Source: Bifidobacteriaceae bacterium (lineage in GTDB: Bacteria > Actinomycetota > Actinomycetes > Actinomycetales > WQXJ01). Taken from it: 5,823 nt of DNA. Shown piece after piece: positions 1-5,823 of this stretch (the stretch's first letter is position 1; every line of letters starts with the position of its first letter). The notes beneath the pieces were generated by a model. The model ran no database searches. It saw only the letters and a list, made by a program, of their open reading frames with translations, and was not told the DNA's origin. The translations under genes were made by a program, and so were the position numbers. The stretch spans positions 1 to 5,823 of the forward strand of contig JAIRTF010000220.1 in assembly GCA_031255075.1 (NCBI GenBank). Direction: 5' to 3'.

Positions 1-3000
1 GAAGTCCCCGGCGAAGACCAAATCAAGGTCCTCAAGGGCGCGCCCATGCGCACCGCGGTCAACATGGAGACCTCCCTTGGCGTGCCCACCGCCACATCGA
101 TCCGGCAGGTCCCTGCCAAGGTGATGATCGAAAACCGGTCGATGATCAACAACCAGCTGGCGCGTTCGCGCGGAGGACGGATCTCCTTCACCCACCTGAT
201 CTCTTTCGCCATGGCCGAAGCGCTCCGCGAAATGCCAGAAATGAACGTCTCCTACGGTGTCGAAGACGGCAAACCCGCCCTGCTGCGACGGGCTCATGTG
301 AACCTGGGACTCGCCATCGACCTGGCCAAAGACGATGGCACCCGGCAGCTACTGGTGCCAGCTATCAAACAGGCCGACACGCTCACCTTTGCCGAACTGT
401 GGGCCGCCTACGAAGACCTAGTCCGCCGCGCCCGGCTGGGCAAACTGACCGTGGACGACCTCAGCGGCGTGACCTGCTCGCTGACAAACCCCGGCGGAAT
501 CGGCACCTCCGCCTCGGTGCCACGGCTGATGCCTGGGCAATCAGTCATCGTGGGCGTGGGCGCCATGGAGTTCCCCGCCGAGTTCCAAGGCACCAGCCAA
601 CACAACCTGGCTGATTGGGGTATCTCCAAGCTGCTGACCTTGACTTCCACCTATGACCACCGGGTAATTCAGGGCGCTCAAAGCGGCGAGTTCCTGCGAC
701 TGATGCACCGCAAACTGCTTGGCGAAGACGGTTTCTACGACCGCATCTTCGCCTCACTACGTATCCCCTACGAACCGATCCGGTGGGAACAAGACACCGG
801 CGGGTCAATTGCCCAAAAGACCTCTGCCGTGACCCGACTGATCCATGGCTACCGGGTCCGCGGCCACATGGCAGCAGACATAGACCCACTCGCCTACCGG
901 CAGCGCGGCCACGAAGACCTGGTGCTTAGCTCCTACGGCTTGTCCATCTGGGACATGGAGCGCGACTTCCAAGTGGACGGCTTCGGCGGCCAGGCCACCA
1001 TGAAACTGGCGGACATCATTCAACTGGCGCGTGACACGTACTGCGGCAAAATCGGCGTCGAATACATGCACATCGAAGACCCAGATGAACGGACCTGGCT
1101 GCAGGAACGCATCGAACGGCCGCGTCAGCCGCTGAGCCGCGGCGTCCAAATCAGAGCCCTGAACAAACTGGCCGAGGCCGAGGCCCTGGAGACATTCCTC
1201 CAAACCAAGTACGTCGGCGCCAAACGCTTCTCCCTTGAGGGCTCTGAAGTGGTGATCCCGGTGCTGGATGCCATGATTTCCCGTTACGCCGACCAAGGCA
1301 CCGGCGAAGTGGTCATCGGCATGGCCCACCGCGGCCGTCTCAACGTGCTGACCAACATTGCCGACAAGTCCTACGGTCAGGTGTTCTCAGAATTCGAAGA
1401 CAATCCGGACGCCCGCGACACCTACCAAGGTTCCGGTGACGTCAAATACCACCTCGGCACCGAAGGGACCTTCACATCACCATCTGGCAACACCACCCAG
1501 GTCTACCTGGCGGCCAACCCGTCACACCTGGAAGCGGCCGATGGCGTGGTGGAAGGCATCGCTCGCGCCAAACAGGACCGGTTGAACCTGGGACCGGACG
1601 CGGCCTTCGCAGTAGTCCCGGTGCTGATCCACGGCGACGCGGCCTTCGCCGGGCAGGGCGTGGTCATGGAAACCCTGAACCTGCAAAACCTGCGCGGCTA
1701 CCGCACCGGCGGCACCGTGCACATCATCATCAACAACCAAGTTGGGTTCACGGTTGGCACAGTTGATTCCCGCTCCACCAAGTACGCCACCGATGTGGCC
1801 AAGGGCTACGGCTGCCCAGTGTTCCATGTCAATGGTGACGACCCGGAAGCCTGCATCGAAGCCACCTTGCTGGCCGCCGCCTTCCGCGACGAATTCCAAA
1901 AGGACGTGGTCGTCGACCTGGTGTCCTACCGCCGCCGCGGCCACAACGAAGGCGACGATCCGTCAATGACCCAGCCGGTGATGTACTCCTTCATCGACAA
2001 GAAGCGTTCAGTTCGCAAGATCTACACCGAAGCGCTGATCAGCCGGGGTGACCTGACCTTGGAGGAAGCCGAGGAGTCCCTCAAACACTTCCAGTCCGAA
2101 TTGGAGCGGGCCTTCACCGAGACCCGCCAAGAAATCAAGAGCCAAGTCGAAGCCAAACAGGCTGGGCAGGCTAGTCGTTCCGGCCAGGAGGGCCAGGGAG
2201 GCCAGCCGAGGCAGAGTGGCCAGGAAGGCCAGGCCGGGCAGGCGAGCTCGGGCAGTCAGGCGAGCCAGGGCAGTCAGGCAGGGAAGCTCGGCCAGGACGC
2301 ACCTGGGAGCACCGCTGGTGGCGAGACTTCGCATGGCCTGGAAGTGCCGCTGTCCCAGCGCGAAGACGCGGGCGTGCTGATGGGCTGGAAGACAGCCATC
2401 AACCCGGCCGTGGTGGAACGGGTTGGCCAGGTGTTCATCACGCCGCCAGCAGGCTTCACGATTCATCCGAAGCTCCGTACGCTGCTGGAACGCCGTGCGC
2501 ACATGGCCAAAGAGGGGGGAATCGACTGGGGCATGGCAGAAATGCTGGCCTTCGGCTCACTGCTGCTCGAGGACATCCCGGTCCGCCTGACCGGGCAAGA
2601 CTCGCGGCGCGGCACCTTTGCCCACCGCCATGTCACTTTCCATGACAAGATCAACGGCTCCGAGTGGACTCCCCTGTGGTTCTTGTCTGATCACCAGGCC
2701 AAGGTCTTCATCTACGATTCGGCTCTTTCGGAATACGCCATAGCCGCCTTCGAATATGGCTATTCGGTTGAACGGCCGGACGCCTTGGTGCTGTGGGAGG
2801 CGCAGTTCGGCGACTTCTTCAACGGCGCCCAAACCGTAGCTGACGAGTTTGTCTCTTCAGCTGAACAGAAGTGGGGCCAGCATTCATCGGTGGTGTACCT
2901 GCTGCCTCACGGCTATGAGGGCCAGGGACCTGACCACTCTTCGGCCCGGATCGAGCGGTGGTTACAGCTGTGTGCGGAGAACAACCTGCGTGTCGCCCAG

Positions 3001-3555
3001 CCGACCATGCCTGCCAACTACTGCCATCTGCTGCGTTTGCAGGCCTACTCCCGCCCGCGCCGGCCGTTGATCGTGTTCACGCCGAAGTCCGGTTTGCGCC
3101 GCAAAGAGGCTGTCTCAGCTATCGAGGACTTCACGCAGGGCACCTTCCAGCCGGTGATCTTGGACGATGCCGTGCCGCAGGCTTCGGCTCACCGGGTTCT
3201 GTTGTGTTCGGGCAGGTTGTACTTCGATCTGGTGGCGAAGCGGGCACAGTTGGACGAGGAGACGCGGGCGACCACCGCCATTGTCCGGTTTGAGCAGTTG
3301 TATCCGGTGACCGATGAGATGATCAGCCAGGTTTTGGACGGTCTGGCCCCTGACGCGGAGTTGGTTTGGGTACAAGATGAGCCAGCCAATCAGGGCCCTT
3401 GGGGATTCATGTTGCGCCGGGTGGCGCCGCTGCTTGGTGGCCGGGCGTTGAACGTTGTCTCCCGTCCGGAGGCGGCCTCTCCGGCGACTGGATCGCATTC
3501 CCAGCATGCCGTTGAGCAGGCTGCTCTGTTGGATGAGGCCTTCCGCCGAAACTAG
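1..3555 (+). CDS. kgd: Multifunctional 2-oxoglutarate dehydrogenase E1/E2-type protein (KGD/OdhA), 5'-truncated
   Basis: The frame is open from base 1, so the start lies upstream. The window holds 1184 codons plus TAG; roughly the N-terminal 100 residues of this ~1230-residue family appear to be missing. The ATG at 46 is internal, because conserved-looking sequence precedes it. Role: ThDP-dependent decarboxylation of 2-oxoglutarate in the TCA cycle, as the actinobacterial E1 fused to a succinyltransferase-like domain, working with a lipoylated E2 and Lpd in the cytoplasm. Residues counted from base 1: an E2-like acyltransferase domain at about 20-245, ending in STYDHRVIQG (His220; Gln where classic E2 has Asp, as in other KGDs). 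E1 follows, with MAHRGRLNVL (His443), KYHLG (His484), the ThDP/Mg signature HGDAAFAGQG (Asp546) to NNQV (Asn579, 33 residues later), RRRGHNEGDDPS (His648), GQDSRRGTF, LWEAQFGDF (catalytic-type Glu933) and WVQDEPANQG near the C-terminus. All key residues are present. Oddities: a Gln/Gly/Ser-rich insert at residues 721-777, changed codon use after base ~3000, and a reiterated 3' end. Family members are controlled by the FHA protein GarA/OdhI and acetyl-CoA; nothing in this window shows that directly. Identity is very secure. Confidence 0.97.
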   Translation, partial: EVPGEDQIKVLKGAPMRTAVNMETSLGVPTATSIRQVPAKVMIENRSMINNQLARSRGGRISFTHLISFAMAEALREMPEMNVSYGVEDGKPALLRRAHVNLGLAIDLAKDDGTRQLLVPAIKQADTLTFAELWAAYEDLVRRARLGKLTVDDLSGVTCSLTNPGGIGTSASVPRLMPGQSVIVGVGAMEFPAEFQGTSQHNLADWGISKLLTLTSTYDHRVIQGAQSGEFLRLMHRKLLGEDGFYDRIFASLRIPYEPIRWEQDTGGSIAQKTSAVTRLIHGYRVRGHMAADIDPLAYRQRGHEDLVLSSYGLSIWDMERDFQVDGFGGQATMKLADIIQLARDTYCGKIGVEYMHIEDPDERTWLQERIERPRQPLSRGVQIRALNKLAEAEALETFLQTKYVGAKRFSLEGSEVVIPVLDAMISRYADQGTGEVVIGMAHRGRLNVLTNIADKSYGQVFSEFEDNPDARDTYQGSGDVKYHLGTEGTFTSPSGNTTQVYLAANPSHLEAADGVVEGIARAKQDRLNLGPDAAFAVVPVLIHGDAAFAGQGVVMETLNLQNLRGYRTGGTVHIIINNQVGFTVGTVDSRSTKYATDVAKGYGCPVFHVNGDDPEACIEATLLAAAFRDEFQKDVVVDLVSYRRRGHNEGDDPSMTQPVMYSFIDKKRSVRKIYTEALISRGDLTLEEAEESLKHFQSELERAFTETRQEIKSQVEAKQAGQASRSGQEGQGGQPRQSGQEGQAGQASSGSQASQGSQAGKLGQDAPGSTAGGETSHGLEVPLSQREDAGVLMGWKTAINPAVVERVGQVFITPPAGFTIHPKLRTLLERRAHMAKEGGIDWGMAEMLAFGSLLLEDIPVRLTGQDSRRGTFAHRHVTFHDKINGSEWTPLWFLSDHQAKVFIYDSALSEYAIAAFEYGYSVERPDALVLWEAQFGDFFNGAQTVADEFVSSAEQKWGQHSSVVYLLPHGYEGQGPDHSSARIERWLQLCAENNLRVAQPTMPANYCHLLRLQAYSRPRRPLIVFTPKSGLRRKEAVSAIEDFTQGTFQPVILDDAVPQASAHRVLLCSGRLYFDLVAKRAQLDEETRATTAIVRFEQLYPVTDEMISQVLDGLAPDAELVWVQDEPANQGPWGFMLRRVAPLLGGRALNVVSRPEAASPATGSHSQHAVEQAALLDEAFRRN
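2161..2331 (+). repeat. In-frame Gln/Gly/Ser-rich tandem-repeat insert within kgd
   Basis: A low-complexity stretch of about 57 codons (residues 721-777 counted from base 1) with Gln in roughly every third position, much of it written with the hexamer GGCCAG (six occurrences). It includes a near-perfect 18-base tandem repeat, 2242-2259 and 2260-2277 (16 of 18 bases identical), encoding ASSGSQ and ASQGSQ. It sits between the end of the ThDP-binding half of E1 and the transketolase-like pyrimidine-binding half. Mycobacterial KGD, as I recall it, has only a short linker at this point. It is probably a flexible, solvent-exposed linker expanded by replication slippage. No stop or frame change occurs. 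Confidence 0.85.
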
Positions 3556-3580
3556 GTCGCCCAGCCTGCCGCCGGCGGTT

Positions 3581-3646
3581 GGATCGCATTCCCAGCATGC
3601 CGTAAAGCGGGCCGCCAGATTGAATGAAGCGATCCAGCAAAACTAG
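3581..3646 (+). pseudogene. Second copy of the kgd C-terminal codons (frame 2)
   Basis: Read in frame 2, this copy encodes GSHSQHAVKRAARLNEAIQQ, then Asn and TAG. It parallels the true KGD tail (HAVEQAALLDEAFRRN) with mainly modest changes: Glu to Lys, Gln to Arg, Leu to Arg, Asp to Asn, Phe to Ile and Arg to Gln twice. It is preceded by the kgd stop codon in another frame and has no start codon or ribosome-binding site of its own, so it is best read as a duplicated gene fragment. Frame 2 is open from 3452 to its TAG, so only a +1 slip within the end of kgd could translate it. Confidence 0.75.
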
Positions 3647-3671
3647 GTCGCCCAACGTCCCGCGAGCGATC

Positions 3672-3737
3672 GGATCGCATTCCCGCCATGCCATTGAGCA
3701 GCACGCCCTCCTAGATGAGGCCCTCTGCCGAAACTAG
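3672..3737 (+). pseudogene. Third copy of the kgd C-terminal codons (frame 3)
   Basis: In frame 3 this copy reads GSHSRHAIEQHALLDEALCR, then Asn and TAG, which is closer to the true KGD tail than copy 2 is. Frame 3 contains stops inside copy 2 (TAA at 3603 and TGA at 3621), so continuous translation from kgd is not possible without a late shift. The antisense strand of its last part (from 3711) supplies the stop codon and final residues of the convergent HNH gene. It is a duplicated gene fragment, not a gene. Confidence 0.75.
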
Positions 3738-5321
3738 GTCACCTGGTGGCCCTTGGTCTATCTGGTGGCCGTTTGGCGGATCGCTGCCGCCTTGGTGTCT
3801 TAGCAGATCAGCACAGAGTTCAGGGGCGGTCATATTGACTGTTGGAACCCCGTCTGATGGGGTCGCTCCGTAGGCTTTCCCATTCGTGACCGCCGCCCGA
3901 TGCCTGTCATGAACCAACGGCCAGCGCGTGGGATCCACGCTGACCGGCGGGATGGTGACTGGTATGCCGTCTTGGGTGAAGCGGATTTCCCAACGTTCTG
4001 GGTCTATCACCACCTGGCCGCCGTCTGGCCGCCAGATCTGGTCGGGTTCAACCAGTCGGTGATGCCGCCGGCACAGCAAGACCAGGGTTCCCACCTGGTT
4101 TTGCCCACCTAGCCGGCGCGGCTTGACATGGTGAATATCGCACATAGAAGCCGGCACGTCACAGCCGTGAAAGGCACAGCCGGCGTCGCGCAGTTTGACC
4201 GCCCGCCGGATACGACGGGGCAGATTGGGAGTCTGACTGCCGGCGGCCAACAGACGCCGGCCCGCACCGGAGACAACCATCGAGTGGGCGTCAGCCCCAC
4301 AGCAAAGCATCTGCAGATCCCGCACCCAGATTGGTTCCCCATCAGGATCATCGGCGAAGCGAGCGACGGCTTCGCCTGCGCCTGGGCCCGTCGCGTCGAT
4401 CACAACGTCCAAGTGCGTGCTGACCGCTCCTGGTAACCCGGAGTCCTGGCCGTTCTTGCCGCAAGCCGCGATTGTCATCTCCACCAGTGCGTCAACTCGC
4501 AGCTTTCCCCAGTCGCAGTTGTCGCGCCCGCCGTGGCCTCTTGGCCCGAACGGCTGATCCGCCGCGCTCTTCAACTGGTCATGGAGCCGCCGGGCGAATC
4601 CCTCGACCGCGTTTTGCAGCCGCCGACCCGTGGCCTCAGGCAGCATGCCACGAAACTCCAGGCCGCCGGCGCCGTCTGATTTGAATGAAAGGTAACGCAG
4701 GGAGTGGGCCCGCTCGGCTCTCTCAGCGGCCCGCTGGCGCAGATCCTCTGGGGTAATGGCCTCTGGCGCCACCTGGGCAACCAGCGCATTGGTCAACCGA
4801 CCCACGTGGGTCGAAGCTGATGTCTTGGCGGTATCTACGGCAATCGCTTGGGCTTGAGCGAATTCAGCCTCGGACAGGTGTGGTTCGGCCGTCTTCAGGG
4901 CTCTGGCAACGGCATGCGCCTGATCAGCATTGATCTCACCAGCCAGTGCGGCTTCAAGAACCAACGGCGCCTCTTCCAGCTGCCGCGCTTTCATGAGCGC
5001 CCCGCGGGTCTGCCTGGGCGCAATCAGCTGGGTGTGAGCCAGGGCGTGGTCAAGCCCGTCATAGCCCAAAGCCTGAGGAGTGCCCTCTAGATCCGCTTGC
5101 CGCAACTCCTTGTGATACAGCGCCTCCAACCGAGTCTGGGCCGCGTTCAACACCCGCAGGCAATCGAGGCGTTCCTGTGGAGAGTTGGGCGCCGGCGCGT
5201 CCATCAACTCGTCAAGCAGCAGATGCAGTTGCCGGTAGACCGCCAGCCGCCGCGCACACCCACTCGCCGCTCCCCCTCCGGGTTCGGCGATCCGCGCGGC
5301 GCTGCTTTCCATACCATCCAC
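3711..5321 (-). CDS. DUF222 / 13E12-type HNH endonuclease-domain protein
   Basis: A complete 536-residue protein of the actinobacterial DUF222 + HNH family (13E12 repeat family in mycobacteria), which is usually multicopy. The physiological role of the family is not established; HNH domains are metal-dependent nucleases. An Ala/Leu/Glu-rich helical DUF222 region spans about residues 25-330. The HNH module lies at about 370-425: Cys382-x4-Cys387, Cys394, His397-His398, Cys417 and His420-His421. The two CxxxxC/CxxH-like pairs suggest a zinc-stabilised fold. The middle Asn of the motif (family pattern DNLVLLC) is Thr412 here (GTLVLLC), so catalytic strength is uncertain. No signal peptide or membrane segment is seen. 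The GTG start at 5321 is chosen because GGGGGTGA lies 9 bases upstream; ATG at 5312 is a weaker alternative. It converges on kgd, with 155 bases between stop codons, and its final ~10 residues come from antisense kgd-repeat sequence. Confidence 0.92.
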   Translation of the reverse strand: MDGMESSAARIAEPGGGAASGCARRLAVYRQLHLLLDELMDAPAPNSPQERLDCLRVLNAAQTRLEALYHKELRQADLEGTPQALGYDGLDHALAHTQLIAPRQTRGALMKARQLEEAPLVLEAALAGEINADQAHAVARALKTAEPHLSEAEFAQAQAIAVDTAKTSASTHVGRLTNALVAQVAPEAITPEDLRQRAAERAERAHSLRYLSFKSDGAGGLEFRGMLPEATGRRLQNAVEGFARRLHDQLKSAADQPFGPRGHGGRDNCDWGKLRVDALVEMTIAACGKNGQDSGLPGAVSTHLDVVIDATGPGAGEAVARFADDPDGEPIWVRDLQMLCCGADAHSMVVSGAGRRLLAAGSQTPNLPRRIRRAVKLRDAGCAFHGCDVPASMCDIHHVKPRRLGGQNQVGTLVLLCRRHHRLVEPDQIWRPDGGQVVIDPERWEIRFTQDGIPVTIPPVSVDPTRWPLVHDRHRAAVTNGKAYGATPSDGVPTVNMTAPELCADLLRHQGGSDPPNGHQIDQGPPGDLVSAEGLI

Positions 5322-5330
5322 AATAACACA

Positions 5331-5338
5331 TCACCCCC
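5331..5338 (-). promoter_or_regulatory. Ribosome-binding site of the DUF222/HNH gene
   Basis: On the minus strand the sequence reads GGGGGTGA, close to the consensus GGAGGTGA, followed by a 9-base spacer and the GTG at 5321. The spacing supports GTG over the in-frame ATG nine bases further in. I saw no convincing -10/-35 pair immediately upstream. Confidence 0.65.
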
Positions 5339-5740
5339 ATTCCGACAACCGTTCTTCAACAATTCACAGGAATACCAACACCTGAACTAGCCGGCGTTCC
5401 AGGCGGCCAACGCACCGCCCGCCGCGGCACACACGCCCAACAACCGGGCTCCGCCCGAAAACCTCGAACGCCAACAAACCCGCAGGTAGAGCGAAACCCG
5501 CTTAACGCTGTCAGACCCCTGTGAGATGATAGATACGTGCTCCCCAACGTGCGCCGAACCGAACACCGCCAGCGGCCCCCAAGAGCCCGCCCAAGCCACC
5601 ACTCCGTCAATTGATCAACCCATTCCGTCTGTTTTACGACGTCTGTACCACGCCCTCACTGGCTCCTGCCCCGGGGGCCCCACGGCGGCATCGGCCCTCC
5701 GCCCTCCGCAGAACCTCCGGCCCGTCCTTGCCCCCGCGCG
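5339..5740. other. Intergenic region between the divergent HNH and guaB-like starts; no recognised gene
   Basis: About 400 bases without a gene I can support. The plus strand is C-rich, especially 5560-5740, with a self-complementary GC patch around 5668-5681 (contains CCCCGGGG) and a short CCCTCCG direct repeat near 5695-5707. Short open frames exist on both strands, but none has a ribosome-binding site or a recognisable protein. A sequence TGATAGATA at 5527-5535 resembles an extended -10 box, but no matching -35 or downstream gene supports it. No tRNA, riboswitch or CRISPR structure was seen. Confidence 0.5.
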
Positions 5741-5746
5741 TATCCT
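5741..5746 (+). promoter_or_regulatory. Candidate -10 box for a leaderless guaB-like transcript
   Basis: TATCCT fits the actinobacterial TANNNT -10 consensus and ends 6 bases before the GTG at 5753, so transcription would begin at or next to the start codon. No Shine-Dalgarno sequence precedes the GTG, which agrees with a leaderless message. No clear -35 hexamer is visible at 17-18 bases upstream. Confidence 0.5.
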
Positions 5747-5752
5747 GGTCCA

Positions 5753-5823
5753 GTGGATGTGACCGGTGTTCCAGGTGTTGAAAGAGAAGAATCCGACCCA
5801 TTTGCCTTTGTGGGGCTGACGTT
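5753..5823 (+). CDS. guaB: Probable IMP dehydrogenase, N-terminal fragment cut by the window edge
   Basis: From GTG at 5753 the frame stays open to the window end and reads VDVTGVPGVEREESDPFAFV then GLT, with the next codon beginning TT (Phe or Leu). Many actinobacterial IMP dehydrogenases begin with a short variable lead, then DPF-x-F-x-GLT(F/Y)DDVLLLP, and the fragment matches up to the cut. IMP dehydrogenase oxidises IMP to XMP with NAD+, the committed step to GMP, in the cytoplasm. Only 23 residues are visible; neither the CBS domains nor the catalytic Cys loop can be checked. GTG at 5759 is an alternative start. The call rests on one short motif, so it is probable rather than certain. 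Confidence 0.6.
   Translation, partial: MDVTGVPGVEREESDPFAFVGLT

Larger units (their letters stand above)
3490..3743 (+). repeat. 91-base tandem repeat array made from the 3' end of kgd
   Basis: The block GGATCGCATTCCC occurs at 3490, 3581 and 3672, and AAACTAGGTC, containing a TAG, recurs so that the TAGs start at 3553, 3644 and 3735. Both spacings are exactly 91 bases. Unit 1 (3490-3580) contains the true kgd end and stop; unit 2 is 3581-3671; unit 3 is partial (3672 to about 3743). Over the 66 bases from GGATCGC to TAG, hand comparison gives 51/66 identity for units 1 and 2, 54/66 for 1 and 3, and 45/66 for 2 and 3. The 25-base spacers of units 1 and 2 match at 18 positions. Because HAVEQAALLDEAF is a conserved KGD C-terminus, kgd is the source of the repeat, not the recipient of a foreign element. 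Confidence 0.93.

Noticed and set aside
658..675. HRVIQG in the E2 domain as a catalytic defect (Gln for Asp)
   Set aside because: The same HRxIQG form is normal in actinobacterial KGD proteins, so it is a family trait and not damage in this gene.
3569..3578. Palindrome CCGCCGGCGG after kgd as a terminator
   Set aside because: It leaves only about three base pairs once a loop is allowed and has no T-run; the matching position in repeat copy 2 is not palindromic. No convincing intrinsic terminator was found between the convergent genes.
3455..3646. A frame-2 open frame across the kgd end as an independent small gene
   Set aside because: Its first half is the shifted reading of kgd and its second half is repeat copy 2; no start signal is present.
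3490..3743. CRISPR array
   Set aside because: The 91-base period, the diverged repeats and the clear kgd C-terminal coding content exclude a CRISPR.
3743..3770. Direct repeat CTGGTGGCC at 3743 and 3762
   Set aside because: It lies inside the HNH coding sequence, is only 9 bases long with a 19-base offset, and looks like codon-level coincidence.
5526..5531. TATCAT on the minus strand as a -10 box for the HNH gene
   Set aside because: No -35 element lies at the right distance, and it would give a leader of about 200 bases; the match alone is too weak.
5356..5610. Overlapping minus-strand open frames upstream of the HNH gene
   Set aside because: Two frames are open over the same GC-rich stretch, neither with a ribosome-binding site or familiar motif. 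A faint hydrophobic Ala/Gly-rich end is not enough to call a gene.
5526..5762. A 78-codon plus-strand open frame starting ATG at 5526
   Set aside because: No ribosome-binding site, Pro/Ala-rich composition expected of C-rich DNA, no recognisable protein, and it overlaps the better-supported GTG start at 5753.

Overview
The window comes from a GC-rich actinobacterium (Actinomycetota). Three things point there: a 2-oxoglutarate dehydrogenase E1 enzyme fused to an E2-type acyltransferase domain (the KGD/OdhA architecture), a DUF222/13E12-type HNH protein, and a likely leaderless promoter-start arrangement at the right edge. I cannot name the genus.

Layout. Bases 1-3555 (+) are the 3' portion of kgd/odhA; its start and N-terminal segment lie upstream of the window. 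Bases 3490-3743 are a tandem array in which the last 66 bases of kgd (C-terminal residues plus the stop codon), followed by about 25 bases of spacer, recur with an exact 91-base period. The real gene end is followed by two diverged copies, each ending in AAAC-TAG and each in a different reading frame. Convergent to kgd, bases 3711-5321 (-) encode a complete DUF222 + HNH protein whose last residues are read from the antisense strand of the third copy. Bases 5322-5752 hold no recognised gene. At the right edge, a short frame starting GTG at 5753 (+) runs out of the window and reads like the N-terminus of IMP dehydrogenase (guaB), preceded by a TATCCT -10 box at leaderless distance.

How the genes relate. 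kgd (TCA cycle) and the probable guaB (GMP synthesis) are housekeeping genes that read in the same direction. The HNH gene lies between them on the opposite strand and looks like an accessory, multicopy-type insertion. No functional link between the three is evident.

The observations most worth following are the 91-base reiteration of the kgd 3' end, a Gln/Gly/Ser-rich tandem-repeat insert inside the E1 part of KGD, a sharp codon-use change in the last ~550 bases of kgd, and replacement of the middle Asn of the HNH motif by Thr. I did not find a clearly new multi-gene system here.
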